A stretch of 64,000 bases of DNA from Aquanectria penicillioides (Eukaryota > Ascomycota > Sordariomycetes > Hypocreales > Nectriaceae): NCBI GenBank assembly GCA_003415625.1, contig PYIU01000004.1, forward strand, positions 4,402,001-4,466,000. Direction: 5' to 3'. The notes below the pieces were generated by a model. It worked only from the letters and a program-made list of their open reading frames with translations, ran no database searches and was not told the origin of the DNA. The position numbers and the translations under genes are program-made. Positions 11,451-24,309 of the stretch are shown here, in pieces (the first letter of the stretch is position 1; each line of letters starts with the position of its first letter).

Positions 11451-12843
11451 AATGGACGCCACTGATGCAACTTTGCGTCTCGTTACTTCTATTGTAAAAA
11501 TAAATCATTTGAAGAGTCAACCGTCAATATAGAGAATGCCACATAAACAACAAATGTCTTGTCGCACTACCTAATCCTTTAGACATGTTTGCCCTTTGTT
11601 TCCTACGTCTCTAGATGAGCACATTTATGTTGTGCCTCTTAATCAACCCGCACAATCATCGAAAGTCTCTGCTTCCTCGATATTCTGGGTATTGAACCTC
11701 AAGAAATTCAGAGCGGCCCTTTACAAATTGCAACTTTGGTGGTGAGTGGAGCAGGAGTAGCTAGTTCCATCCTAACACAATGAACAAGGGGTTTCCACAA
11801 ATGACGCGGGATCTTTATCTAGGTCCATAAGAAGCAGCCTAACAGTAACATCGTGCCATTTCTGGAGAAGAAGAAGAATGAGCGGTCGGTTTGTTATCCC
11901 CCAAACATAACTCAGAGACCTAAATGGGACATAACTCTACAAGAGCGAGCTGTTGAGTATTCCGAAAAATGCATCCGGCCTACGTGGAAACAGAGAGACG
12001 GGCAAGGCTCAGGATAAACTTTACTGCTATCCTAGTCTTTTTAATAGTGTTTTCTTTTTCCTTCTTCTTCCCCTTAGGCTTGTACCTTGTAATTATTTAA
12101 GTACTCTTTTTCCCCTGGAACTTACCAATCCTTACCATTGGACAGCCAATACCATGAAGCCATGACTTGATCCTCAAATTCCAATTCCGGTTCGCAGTGT
12201 TGAAATGAGCATCTTTAAGTGACAATAGGTTGATTGAAGGTCTAAGTTCTAAGAGGTGAAGACAGAGGTCCCTGGCCATGGAGGACACAGACACACACAT
12301 GGATCGCATCCCAAGGCTCTAATATCATTCGATTCTCAATATGCAGGACCTCAACTCCATTATAGATCCCTTTGCACTCGCCCTCGAATGCTTTCGTGAG
12401 TTCATTGTTGAGGATGTCATGGTGGTGATTTTAACTATATGTTCCATCGTGCAGCTTCGAAAAGAGTCGATGCTTGCCTGATCTTCCAATCCAAAATCAA
12501 TGAGAAAGTGTGTCTCAGCATCTGGCGAAATTGCCCTGAGCCATCTCTCCCCTTTTCTCCTCGTATTTATTCTTCGCATCGGGTATCTATCCGCCTTTGG
12601 TGCCATCTGTTGGCAATTGTTGCATTAGCCCCGTCTCGCCGGGCCAGGGACGGAAGCTCAGCTGCATTCACTCTGTCCGACAGCCCCATGCAATCCTCCA
12701 TCGAACCTCCTGCCCTGACGTTTATAAAGACCCACAGGTGACACCCAGTTAAATAAGTGTGACAATTCTCGCATCTTCTTATTCTCTTGCAATAATCGCA
12801 ATCCTCCTCAGTAGATTGACCCAGCCTTCAGTCGCATCCAGCC
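11451..12843. other. Intergenic stretch without a supportable gene
   Basis: Only short overlapping open frames without domains. The final ~100 bases carry TTTATAAA at about 12720 and pyrimidine-rich tracts, as expected for the promoter of the following methyltransferase gene. Confidence 0.4.
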
Positions 12844-14309
12844 ATGTGTGAAGACGACCAAGCCCCTGCAATTGTGAAGCGCTCTAGCTCGCAGGGATGC
12901 CTGTTGCTAATGGAGGATCTATAGGTCGTCGATCCAGAAACCGATTCCACCTTTGAGGTGGTGAGCTTCTCTGCATCTCCAATGAGTAGCTGGAAAAATT
13001 AACCTTTTATCTCAAGCGACTTGATGAGGAACCTTCTCTTGCGTCCCTCAGATCAAGTATACTTCAACATAAACATGAAAATAGGCGAAGGTATCACTCC
13101 ATGAGTGAGGGGAGTGTGTTTTATGCCCAATTCTATCAATTAGGCTTTCGTCAGTTATACTAATCAAGGGTGCATTTAAAGAGCACAATTTCCCCAATGA
13201 TGAGGTGGGCTCTTATATGAAGATTTGGTCGCATCAATAGCCTTCCTTTTTCTGTCTTTAGCAAGAGAACGAGCGTCTCTGTATGCAGCGTCCTCTCAAA
13301 TTACACTTACACTACTAAACAGATCTAGACTTGCAACACCAAATATGGATCCTCCAGTTCGATGGCGAGTTGGCTCTCAATCCCGGTGCATCTACCGCAA
13401 AACGGGTCCTCGATATCGGAACTGGCACGGGCATCTGGGAATTGATTTGGGTACTCCTCCGCAGCCTACAGATGTTGAATTTCGGCTTACTAGTGACCAG
13501 TCGATGCACACCCTTTAGCAGAAGTGATTTGAGTCGACCTAAGCCCTATTTCAACCTCTCTAGTAAGGTTAACGAACAACAGAAATCTCTTCTACTAACA
13601 ATCACATCAAGGGTCCCCCCTAATTGCCATTTCGAAATTGATGATTTGGAAAAGGAATGGACCTGGTCTGACCAATTTGACTTTATTCATTGCCGTGGCA
13701 TAGCAGGTTCTTTTGCCGACGTTACCACTATCTTCAAAAAGGCTTTCAAGTAAGTGAATAAAAAGATTATACTTGCGAGGCTAATGGATACTAACCCTAC
13801 TTAGTACTTTGGAGCCCGGCGGCTACTTTGAAATCGGCGACTTGTCCCTTCCCATGTGCTGCGATGATGGCACCGTTCCGAAGGATTCTGCGGTCTGGAA
13901 ATGGCACGAGGCATTGTTTGATGCCTCAGTGAAGATTGGCCGGCCCATTGGCAACATCACCAAAAACATCCCAGACCTAGAGGAGATTGGCTTCGTCGAC
14001 ATTATGCCACGTGAATTCAAGGCTCCCTTCAACACATGGCCTCTTGACCCAAAGCTCAAGGAGGCTGGCCGATACCAGTGTGTCAATCTTGACATGGGTC
14101 TAGAGGCCTTTTCGCTAGGCTTGTTGACTCGTGTGGTAGGATGGTCCAAAGAGGAAGTTTTGGCCTGCTGCGCTGAGGCGAGAAAGCAAATTCGGAACAG
14201 AAAGATGCATGGTTATTGGAAGGTGTAAGTCATGATTATATATTGTCTTAGGGGTAATACTAACACTTCAGATAGGCAGGTCATTTATGCCCGTAAGCCT
14301 GAGGAGTAG
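12844..14309 (+). pseudogene. LaeA/TAM-like SAM methyltransferase, damaged in motif I-II region
   Basis: Proposed exons: 12844-12873, 12925 to about 12957, 13017-13115, 13169-13204, 13262-13280, 13323-13749, 13805-14222 and 14280-14309. They spell the LaeA/TAM methyltransferase order: acidic N-terminus (VDPETDSTFE), ENRRRYHS, FPNDEQENERL, LDLQHQIWILQFDGEL, motif I VLDIGTGTGIW, PPNCHFEIDD, DFIHCRGIAGS, LEPGGYFEIGD, and VIYARKPEE at the end. The middle does not splice cleanly. After GTGIW the family frame needs one extra base (W-A/G-IDLG). The next recognisable block, HPLAEVI-VDLSPI, carries a TGA at 13530-13532 where Gly is usual, and the following junction to PPNC is out of phase. Homologues act on secondary metabolism as nuclear or trans-aconitate-type methyltransferases. 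Unless I have missed small introns, the SAM pocket is broken. Conserved sequence outside this patch suggests recent loss. Confidence 0.6.
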
Positions 14310-14932
14310 AGCATTGTAAGGTCTAGTTTTCAGATGAGGGAGGTGCAACGTGTGAAGAGTTTGGTAATTCTGGAGTTGAATGGCAAATAAATACAATAAA
14401 TAGCCTGTAGCATGTAAGCACCTAAATAATTCCTCAATTATTCTTATGCAAAGATGCAATGCAAATAAATAGTACAAATAAGTCATTAATTAGGCATGTT
14501 ATACTTAGAATTATATATTGACACAGTTTCTGATGTAGCCTAGATCGATTATCCTCGCTGTTGTCATTTTCTTCAGCTCTAGCGCTGGCTTCATTGTCCA
14601 CCTGCTAGGTGGTCACGTGATGTTCACTGCCTCCAGCTCTCTCCCAAGATCTACCATTTCACATGAGATAACTGTTCCTAAAAAGGCATTGTTCATATTT
14701 GGCCATTTCCTCGGATTTTAAAGATGTAAATTGAGTTAGTTTGGGAAAACTGGCCGTTCACGATGTAAATTGGTATGGCTTCCTACAGGGATCATCACGA
14801 GCACGTCATTTAGGCCATCCCCAACGCCATCATCTGCACACACAAGCAACGTCAGGTTGTGTTGAGCCTTGAAACAGAGCTGCAACTCGCGCCGGCTGTT
14901 CGTCCTGAGAATCTGTAACCTATTCAACTACA

Positions 14933-17020
14933 ATGGAGCCAGGATCAGTCCAGAAGCGAAGGAGATCGACAATAAAGGCCTGTCTCCGCTGTCATCGACG
15001 CAAACAGCGGTGCGTGGGCTTCCCCGCTTGTACAAACTGCCGAGCCGCCGACATTGCATGCGGCAGAGATTCGACCCCGTTGATGCGACGCCTGGCTGGG
15101 TTGTCAAAGGAAGAACTTCTCAACAAGATTGAGACGCTGGAAGAGCAGTTGGCCGCCGCCGAAAAGCCCGGGGAGAGTCGCCCAGAGTCGCCGTCTCGCC
15201 CTTACGAGCGCCGGTTTTCCCTCGGATCAATTTCATCATTCTCAAGTCGGCATCGCTTTGAAAGTGCCAATGGGGATGATTCCCAGCCCATTGAGGCTGT
15301 AGAAGAGACCGAACAATGTCAGAGCATATCTACGGGGTCCACCCCATCAGCCTCACGCCGAGATGCAGGCACCAGAATGCACTGTGGTCCCAGTTTCCAG
15401 AATGACGCCCAGGAGGGAGGAATTAATGTCATTGACGGCACGCCACATATTGACGATGCCACCGGCATCCATTTATTAACCACTTATTTAGAAAGCGCCC
15501 ATCGACGCGTTCCTTTTTTCGACTACGTCCAAGTACTAAAAACCCTCCAAACAGAGGCATTAGCACCTGAGAGCGTCCCTTCAATGGCATTGTATCGCTT
15601 CTATATGGCGTGTGCTATAGGCGCGACTATCGGACAACTGACAGGGACATCTCAATCTATTCATCCCGCAAGATACTTTAATGTGGCTTCAAACATCAGA
15701 GAGTTGCTGAAAACTAGCTTGGTTGAGGAAGCTGAGACCCTATTATGGACAGTATTGTACAAACTACGCTCTTCTTTCTCTTCGGATGTGTGGTACACGA
15801 TTGGTTTGGCAATGAGAACCGCCGTCGACGCCGGGCTGCATCGAGAGGGCAGCTATGAAAATCTGGATCCCGCGCAGGCGGCCCTGAATCGTCGCTTGTT
15901 CTGGGCCCTCTATGTCATAGAAAGAAACATCTGCTGGGCAATGAAGCGCCCGTTCAGCATTGCTGATCACGATATCGACGTCAACCTCCCATCTCCAACC
16001 ACGCATCCTACGTGTATAGATGAATTTGTCAATGCTCAAGGCAACGCAGATTCGCAAGGCGGGCCTCAGAGGCCGCTAAACCTCAATGTCTTCATCGCAA
16101 CTATCCAGCTAAGCCGAATTAATGCCCGGGCATACATCCAGATATACCGAGTGGACGAGCCTTGCTCTGTCCAGGAGCAGATTCCATTACTCGTCGACAA
16201 AATTAAGCACTTTGAGGCATCTTTGCCTGAATGCAGTGCGCCAGACTACGATTTTCTCCAGCTACATATCAAGAATGCAATAAGGGTTCTTATCGAGCCA
16301 TTCCTCCACACTCTTCACCCGTCGAATCCCCTTGTTAAGACATGTCTTGAGGCTGCTGGCGGTGTCTGCCGATTATTTAAGAATCTTAGACTCAACAGGT
16401 CACTCGGGTATTCATTTACAATGGTTAACTCTGTGTTTATTGCGGGTATCACAATATGGTACGTCTCCCAACTATGCTTCGTAGATGGTCCACCTAATGA
16501 ACCCAGTTACATCATCTTCAGAAATGCCAGTCTCTGGACACCTGGCAGGGCAAACGAGCTTCGAGCTTGCTCTTCGACTCTATTCGCTGCAGCAGAACGA
16601 AATAATGCAGTGCGAAAATATTGTGATGTCTTGGAGACGATAATTGAAGCGGTGATGGATCATGTTGAGCAAATATCGAACCCGATGGACGTGATGGGGA
16701 GTGATACCTTTGAAAGTCCAATCGAACCTTCCAGCGACGGCCAAAGTCCTCAGGACGCGTTTGACAAGTTGAGTCGAACGCTTGACGAGTCAAAATTCGA
16801 GTTCCCATCGCATTCGTACCCAAGTTATCGCTTCAACGCAGGCGCATCACTCAAAGGCACTCTAACAACCCCGGTGTCAACAAGAGGAATGCCCGATACT
16901 GCTCCCTCAGAGTCCAACCCTTCAACCTTTACAATGTGGGATTTTATAGGCTCATTTAATGAAACGATTGACGTGGCTTCATCAGACTACCTATTTGGTG
17001 GAGTTCAGGTGTCCCGTTAG
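14933..17020 (+). CDS. Zn2Cys6 transcription factor, intact
   Basis: Single open frame of 695 aa starting at an ATG that immediately precedes the DNA-binding region. Cys17, 20, 27, 33, 36 and 43 form a perfect C-x2-C-x6-C-x5-C-x2-C-x6-C cluster (CLRCHRRKQRC...CTNCRAADIAC). It is followed by a leucine-bearing coiled-coil linker (LSKEELLNKIETLEEQL) suited to dimerisation. Residues from about 170 on are the fungal-specific middle-homology region, with the RRLFWALYVIERNICWAMKRPF signature near 330. The length is normal for the class and no lesion is seen. It is a nuclear DNA-binding regulator. Its neighbour 530 bases downstream on the same strand is a Dal5-type transporter, which makes that gene a plausible target; this is inference from proximity only. 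Confidence 0.9.
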   Translation: MEPGSVQKRRRSTIKACLRCHRRKQRCVGFPACTNCRAADIACGRDSTPLMRRLAGLSKEELLNKIETLEEQLAAAEKPGESRPESPSRPYERRFSLGSISSFSSRHRFESANGDDSQPIEAVEETEQCQSISTGSTPSASRRDAGTRMHCGPSFQNDAQEGGINVIDGTPHIDDATGIHLLTTYLESAHRRVPFFDYVQVLKTLQTEALAPESVPSMALYRFYMACAIGATIGQLTGTSQSIHPARYFNVASNIRELLKTSLVEEAETLLWTVLYKLRSSFSSDVWYTIGLAMRTAVDAGLHREGSYENLDPAQAALNRRLFWALYVIERNICWAMKRPFSIADHDIDVNLPSPTTHPTCIDEFVNAQGNADSQGGPQRPLNLNVFIATIQLSRINARAYIQIYRVDEPCSVQEQIPLLVDKIKHFEASLPECSAPDYDFLQLHIKNAIRVLIEPFLHTLHPSNPLVKTCLEAAGGVCRLFKNLRLNRSLGYSFTMVNSVFIAGITIWYVSQLCFVDGPPNEPSYIIFRNASLWTPGRANELRACSSTLFAAAERNNAVRKYCDVLETIIEAVMDHVEQISNPMDVMGSDTFESPIEPSSDGQSPQDAFDKLSRTLDESKFEFPSHSYPSYRFNAGASLKGTLTTPVSTRGMPDTAPSESNPSTFTMWDFIGSFNETIDVASSDYLFGGVQVSR

Positions 17021-17553
17021 CATGCTATTCAAAGATTATTTAGACGCTCAATGACGAGATTAATGTAAACTATTTAAATTCAGCACGCGTCTTCCAATTT
17101 CAACATGATTAGTGAGTTGACTGTGTGGTTGAAATAAGGCCCCTGTAGTCGGAATGGGTCATGCCTGGTTGCATGATTGCGTGATCGACCAGCTTGGTGT
17201 CGCAATTCCACCATCGTTCTCCAGCTTGGCATGATTTTCGGCCATCGGAAAAAGATACATTGTCTTCCCTATTGCCGATGCTGCGTTTGAGTGGGGTAAT
17301 TGGTCGAGGCAAATTGTGTGGCCGCGAAGTTGGAGTTGGAGAATTGCGCAATCCGTCAACCACGATCATCAATGTGAATGCTTGCTTTGTTTTATAGGCG
17401 ACAGGGAACAGCCTAGATTTGAAATGCCGACATGACTTCGATCTAAAAAACAAAAAGAATAGTCAGCTTTTTGTTATACCATTGTAACCATTTTGCGCCG
17501 TCTTGTTGGATTACCTCTTTTTCTTTTGGTTGAGGACGCTGAGAATTTCGACA

Positions 17554-19207
17554 ATGACAGTCTCACCTCTCCAAGACCAAGGGGCCGACATAGAGCCCAA
17601 AATCCCAGGCTCGACAGAAAACATGGCTTCGGAAAAGTCAGCCAGCGAACAGGTGATTGAGTTGGACTGGTCTACTGAAGACGAAGTGAAACTCCGCAGA
17701 AAGTGAGTCTTGCAATTCGAACTCAGGACTTGGACTCAACTCACAACAATAGGATTGACTTCACCATCCTCCCGATGCTCATGTTTGGGCTCTTCGCACT
17801 TCAACTGGACAAGGGCAATGTCTCGTATGCGATGACTACCAGCTTCACAAAGGACCTCGGCATCGATAACAATAATGTCAGCTACGGCAACCAGCTTATG
17901 CTTGCCGGAATCGTCATCTTCGAAATACCCTTCAACATGGTTCTTTCTCGAATTGGGCCCGCAAAATGGCTTACAATACAGATCTTTGCCTGGGGAACTA
18001 TCGCGACTGCTCAGACAGCGATCCATAATCTTTCTGGCTTCTATGCTACTCGGTTCATGTTGGGAATGTGGGAGGCCGGCTATCTGGCCGCTTCTCTGAC
18101 TATCCTCGCTGCCTTCTACACCCGCAAGGAGATGGCCATGAGGGTTACGCTTGTTTACATCGGGAACTACTTTTCTTCTGGAATCGGAGGGCTCATTGCG
18201 GGAGCCGTCTTCCACATCCCAGAATCGTCAGGATTAAAACTGTGGCAGGTAAGGAACCTCACTCCTCTATTGCTGATCGTGATGCTGACGCAACATCTCA
18301 TCTACAGTGGCTATTTCTCATCGATGGACTATTCACCTTGCTGGTTGGGGTGGTCTTCATATTCTTCATGCCACGCTCCACGACAAACACAACCCCGCTC
18401 TGTGGCCTCAAGCAACTCGACTTTTTCAACTGTGACGAACGTCGCATTTTGACAAATCGAGTTGTGCTTGACGATCCAAGAAAGACTGTCGGTCTCTCTA
18501 GCATTAGTTTCAAGGAAGCCGCCCGAATCCTCTTCACCAGCTTTCGTATCTGGGGCCACTTCAGCATCAACCTCATCACTCTTACTCCAAAAGGAGGACT
18601 CGCGACCTATGGCCCAACAATCATCAAGAACATGGGGTTCAGTGCCATCACCGCTAGCAACCTATCATCTGTCAACAACTTTGGCGTTTGTATCTTTGCC
18701 ATAGTCATCGCTTGGATCAGCGACAGGACGTCATCTCGAGGGCCGCTCTGCCTCTTGTGTGGAGTATACTCTCTGGTTTTCTCTGGAGTGCAGTACGCCA
18801 TTGTTCAAAGCAAAGATGTCTGGCTAAAGTACGCCATCCTAACAGTCTTTACTTCTGGAACTGCTGTTTCCCAGGGCATAAATGACGCGTGGTTCAGTGT
18901 CAACACTCCCGATCCGAAAGAGCGGTGTCTCGGAATGGCACTTGCTGTCGCAGGATCCAATCTCGGTGGTCTTTCTGGCCAGAACATTTTCGTCAAGAGC
19001 GACGCACCATACTATTTTAACGGATTCCTCAAGATCCTTTGCATCTACGCCGGGAGCATTGTGATGATTGCGGGTATGATCTTCTACTACTGGAACCAGA
19101 ACCGGATTCTTGCAAAGAGATATCAAAATGAAGAGGTTGTCAGCGACGACGGTGTCGAGGCTGTCGCAGCGGACGGGGGTGCGCTAAAGGTTAAAAACCA
19201 GCTGTAA
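17554..19207 (+). CDS. MFS transporter of the allantoate permease (Dal5) family
   Basis: Exons 17554-17702, 17753-18248 and 18308-19207 sum to 1545 nt, 514 aa. Both introns have GTGAGT/GTAAGG donors and AG ends that rejoin conserved blocks. The first transmembrane helix holds the family signature RRKIDFTILPMLM...LQLDKGNVSYA. The loop after TM4 holds MWEAGYLAASLTI, and WLFLIDGLFTLLVG lies at the end of the N-half. TM7 follows about 60 hydrophilic residues. A second half with FNGFLKILCIYAGSIVMIAG closes the 12-helix fold. The family carries anionic or amide compounds (allantoate, ureidosuccinate, nicotinate, dipeptides) by proton symport at the plasma membrane; the substrate cannot be told. I used the internal ATG at 17554 because the upstream in-frame codons are hydrophobic and unlike the family. 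Confidence 0.9.
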
Positions 19208-19391
19208 CATGAGCATCTGCCATTTAAGTTATCAAGTCACGCATGCTATTCATGCCTTCCTTTCTTGTCGTCTAAAGTTTACCATATCAGCCAGCCCTGG
19301 GTGTTGAAAGTAACTGTTTTGTAACGACTTTTATTCAAGCAAGCACGCTGTCCATAAACTCCATTTTAAAGCAAATTTTACATCCCAAATC

Positions 19392-20782
19392 TTATGGCGG
19401 AACCCATCCTATTTCTTCCACTGGCCATTGAATCCATAACCTATGGTCCGCGTCCAAAATATCCCACGCTCTTGATATTAGAAACTTGTCCCAGCCATGT
19501 AGCCACCAATGGCCTTGAAGCTTGTTAAGTACGACACAAAAATGCGCAAAAATAGCTACTGCCTCCTGTGTTGGGATCTTTAATAGGGGCATAAATGAAT
19601 CCGCCACGGTGAATTGCCATACAAATGCATCCATGATGTCTAAATTCTGATTGTCCGTCGAGATGGCGAAACTCAGCTGAGGACGCAACTCCTCTATAGC
19701 TTTGCGGTATATTGCAAGAAGAGACTGTTCAGATACCGTCTTCGTCACGAAGCTTTCCAGCTCATCAAGGATAGGGGAGTTCACATGGCGCTGCTCATGA
19801 GAAGCCTTCCACCGATTCCCGCCCTGAACCAGGATTGGTGACAGTATACCAGAGTAAGGGGCAGACTGAAGGGTATGCAGCAAATGCCTTACTCCATCGA
19901 GAAGAAAGAGCCAATCCGGAAATGATGTATCTCCGATAATGAGCGATGTGTGGTTTTCTCTCGGGCTTCCCAGAGCTGAACAGCACAAAGTCAGTGGTTG
20001 CTGAAACTGCATTGTAGGTAAAGTGATGGGTCTTACCAAAGTACATTGTCAATACGCTAAATACCCAGAGAGCCTCAGCATTCTCGGCGTTGACATCCGA
20101 CATTAATTCCACCACAGTCCGGCTAGCAATCTGGTGGTAAAGAATTGCATGAGAAATGTAATAGTCCTTCTGCTCCGGACGGTGCTGCGCAATATGAAGG
20201 GCCGAAACAGCAAGAAGACTTCGCATCACATAGCTACTACCCACTGCTAAACGTACAATTCCGAATTTCCAAAGATTCCGTATAGCCGGGTCGGTGACCA
20301 GAGTGGTGTAAGTCGACGTGGTGAAATTGTGTAGCAGCTCGAGGTCCAGCAGGTTCAACTCGGGATCTGCACTGGGGCTGAGACGGATCGAAGGCTGAGC
20401 AGCAGTGGCTTGCAGAAAGTCACACTCGACGGCATGTTTTATGCAGTTTCGACACGCCGGCCGTTGCTCATCACACTGACTGAATAAGCATCTTGGTCAA
20501 AGACAAAAGCGGGCAGCTTTGCGAGGAAAAAGCAAAGATCCGCCCCTGGACGCAAAGCCAAGACCACGGCACAGCAGACGATATGGTCACACAGGGCACA
20601 GGGGAAATACTAACCTTTATCTTTCGTCGCTTGCAGGTATTGCAGCCAGTTCTTGTTTTCGAATGAGTGCGCCTAGAGGCTTTAGCCAAAGCCGAAGGAC
20701 GCGAGCGCGATGCAGAGGTAGCGGCAGCCCGGTTGTCCTCAGATGCACTTGTTACGTGCGACTCGGACCTATCATCATCCAT
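19392..20782 (-). CDS. Zn2Cys6 transcription factor, UPC2-like type
   Basis: Exons 20615-20782, 20037-20475 and 19392-19975 sum to 1191 nt, 396 aa. The first intron (139 nt, GTTAGT...TCAG) splits the zinc cluster after KRRKIK. Joined, it reads RTGCNTCKRRKIK then CDEQRPACRNCIKHAVECDF, a complete six-Cys cluster preceded by a basic KASRRTHSKTRT stretch. This arrangement, with the cluster near residue 47 and a short LNLLDLELLHNFTT start to the regulatory domain, is typical of the UPC2/sterol-uptake-control-like C6 class. The rest is helical and alpha-rich with no catalytic motif. The second intron (61 nt) rejoins MYFALGSPRENH. It converges with the Dal5-like transporter on the other strand (3' ends about 185 bases apart). 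Target genes unknown; the UPC2 resemblance is by class and does not prove sterol sensing. Confidence 0.85.
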
Positions 20783-23090
20783 AACTGGCCTGTCAAAGGA
20801 GATGTCTACTTGATGTCTTTGTCTGGCTGTTGCCTGGACGGCCAGACATTGAAAAGTACTTTTTATTCTGCCAAGAGAAGCGCTCAGTTGTAAAGGTACT
20901 AGTCTCTGATAAGCCCATGCATAAGAAAGAATTCGTGAAGGGTGACGAGGCCCAACAAGGTCGTCGACCTAATATCCAGCGATGATACTGGAGGATGCCG
21001 CATCACAACATATGATAAAATGTGTCACAAAAGCCATTCGGGCCCGGACTTTTAATGTTCCGGCCCAGCGCTCTTAGCTCGGCCGGGTCCTCTATGGGCA
21101 CGATGGCATTGCGAAACGAGACACAAGAGAATATTGTACAATATGAAGACGAGCCTAGAAAGGTGTCGGTACTGCTTGTTTCATCCCCAGTATATAAAGC
21201 GTGGTGCTATGGTTCACGAGAAGCTGGACAGTACGAGGGTAAGACAGATGGCCAATTCGCGGTAGTTGAGGTGGATACAGTGACACATGTGTTTCGAAAA
21301 TTCTTTGGGTTTACACGATGAATTAGTGTCGTATCCTGTGTTTCCTACTGTGACGTTTCAGTGACACGGCAGCTTCAACAACGTTGTCGAGTCGAGTGCT
21401 GACTATACCTTCGGTGTTACATAAAACAAACCAAAGGGCAAGAGAGGTATAAATGGGGAAATGATGTGAACTGAAACACATGATTATATCAGGGTGTTAA
21501 TACTTTTCTCTGTGGGACTAGAAGAAACTATGAGGTGGGCAAAGGCTGTGACCAAAGACTGCTAAAAAGTGATGGTGCTTTGTGGCAGGAACCTTGCTCC
21601 TTGGTGAGCCCTGCCAGACTCATGCGCATATTCTGATACCCTATACCAAACTATATCAGTGGGTGATGATTGCTTTCCATGGTTTGTGATAAAGTGTTTG
21701 AGTCGCATCGTTACTATCTACACCCTCATCTCACATTAATTGGCATGCAGAACTGTGTCTTTTTTATCATTTCTTCCGAAAGCTGAAGACAAATTTATGA
21801 TCAAGATAAGGATATCTGTCTCATTTGGGTTTTTTTCTAGAATTACAGTCTTGTCTCTGTTCAAGGCCTGATACTCTGAGTTAAGTCAGATTGAGAATAG
21901 CGGCTCTGAATCTCTATCGGCAATTTCTTACAAGATTAGGCATATCATGTCATATCTACGCCCTAATGATAAGCCAACAGTGAGTTAGTCTATTTTATGC
22001 TTTAAAAATAAACCCTAAAGCCTTGATTCTTCAAGGACTCACATTTCTATGCTAGATTTTGCATGCTTCGTTCAACTCCAGGGTAGGCCGCTAGAGTACG
22101 ATCCCAGAGAGCACAAACATTCTCCACACCACAGATGGCGTCTGGGTGAGTCTCCAAGTTCCGTTGGGACGGATCAGACCAGACCTTGCACTAAAATACA
22201 AATGCTTGCATCAAAATGATTGCTCTGGGGCACAGCAAACATCATCATCTGAACACCCCTTCAGGCGTCGTTCAGTAATCCTTCGTCCCTGCAAGGATGA
22301 CCCGGGTTATCCGGAAACACGATCTGCAGCACGAATGCCCAAAGTGCATGGCACGCGGCCTCGAGGTGTCTAATTGCAATCAAATAGTGGAAATTTTTTT
22401 TTAAAATCGCGGGCAATTTCACTAGAGGAGGACCCTAGAGCTAGAGCGGGGAGAGAGAGGCACGAGAGGAAGCAAGACCTAATCAGCTGTATCCGTTGAG
22501 AATGTCTCTTGGGCATCCGCGGAATGGCTCAGCCATGAGGAATTCGGACACATTTTCGCCTCTCACAGCGGCGGGGGTGTCTTTGATGTCATGCTGCATG
22601 ACAGCTGGAATTGGTGAGTGAGCACAGGCTGTGTCAGTGTGACGGGCCCAATACACATCATTGGACGCGCCGAAGCCTCTGTTGGAGTCTCCTGTGTATC
22701 GGATGAAACAGGCATGGAACCGCACGGATTAAGCCACATGGCGATGTTGTCGCAAAACGGCTGCGAGAGGCCAATCACCAACTCCCACGGAAGCAAGACG
22801 GGACGCTGCTCAAGGGGCAGTTTGAACGGTTCCGGGAGGAGATTGTTTGCGGTGTTGTGGAGATCAATTAATCCGATGACGGGCGATGGATCCCACGGCG
22901 TGGATTCCGCAGCGGCATGAAATCCTCCTGTGCGGATAAGCTGAGGTGCAGCCTGAGCATGCATGGGATGGGATGTTTGTCTGTTGGTAAGCGTTGTGAT
23001 GTGATCACGGCTTCCCCAGCACCAAAAAAAACCAAAAAGATCTTCATCAGCGCCTCGCCGGTTTCCACCAATTGGCAAAAGGGGCAATAT
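20783..23090. other. Gene-poor stretch
   Basis: About 2.3 kb AT-leaning then mixed sequence without a recognisable gene. The longest frame, 174 codons on the minus strand (22563-23087), has no domain and no start context. A T17 tract lies at 23140-23156. Confidence 0.4.
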
Positions 23091-24309
23091 CGTAATGTGC
23101 CTGGCCTTCCCGCAGTGTTTTTTTTTTAAATTCTTTTAATTTTTTTTTTTTTTTTTAGCTCGTCTTGCTTGCGGATTATTGCTACGATGGTGGTGCTAGG
23201 ATCCATGGGGGGTGGATGCGAATGCAGATGGAGACATCGTTTCGTTCTAGCTTACGATTTAGGCTGGCTGTCGGGATATTACAGAGGGGTTATTGTTTGC
23301 GCTGGGCTTGACGTATATTGACTGCGACGGCCGCCACTCTCGCAATGGGTAGACGAAAAGAGAGGGAGTGTTGGACTATTTGATTGCGAGGACGGACGAG
23401 GCTCAGTCAACCTGCGGCTAGGGGGCTTCTAGTTGGAACGTTGCAATAAGAAAGAGACGGGAGCCGTTCCAAAGTCGCGCGCTCGCTCTCGCAAGCAGCG
23501 CGGACAAGGGCCGGCTGGAGTCGGCGACGATGTTGCTTGCATTCCTCGCCAACTTGTGCCGTTTCAGCACGACCCAACAAGCTTAACTGCGCCATTCGTT
23601 GGACAGCGGCAAGCCAACAGCGCACAGCCTTGGCTCAGCCTTGGGAGGAACGCACAAGGGACAGGTCATGATTGAAAGCTAGGACAGGATGAAAAGACAG
23701 GACGACCAACATGGTGGAGGCCATGTGTAGGAGCAGGAGCAGGAGGAGGCGGCGGTTGGACGAGGGCCAGGACGAGGGCCAGGGCCAGGGTCAGGGCCCA
23801 AGGGGAGGGGATGCCGAAAGAGACAGGGCCGCTTTATGCAACACCGTATTAACCATATTGTTAAGGTCACCGCCTCTATGGGAACCGGATGGATGGACGG
23901 ACAGACCCCGAGTTGCATGGAGTGCTCGTGCGTGCCCGAGGAGAGAGGAGACAGCAGAGAGCCCGACCACAGAGCTCAGAGAGGCATGAATTAACGATAG
24001 AAAACCCTTGAGGAGGTAGCCCCCCCAGGGCGACTAGCATCGATACGAGCATTCAGGGCCAGGGCCAAATCATGCAAGGGGGTGGTTATGTAGTAGGGCT
24101 GGACTGGGAAAGTCATGAGCGGGCCGTGGGTTGACAGAGTATGGAGCACCTATGGCGAGCATTCAATCCCTCCCTTGCCCGTTCCGGCCCCGGTTTAATT
24201 TCCATTTTCCTTCTCGTCGTCTCTCGGTCCCCAATTGACGCTCTCTTTTCCTGCTCTGTTCGTCGGGCTCACCGTCAGAGTCCCGCTGCTCACTCAAACC
24301 CTCAACTAG

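Noticed and set aside
22563..23087. 174-codon minus-strand frame
   Set aside because: No domain, no splice extension, Pro-rich composition consistent with chance in a low-complexity region.
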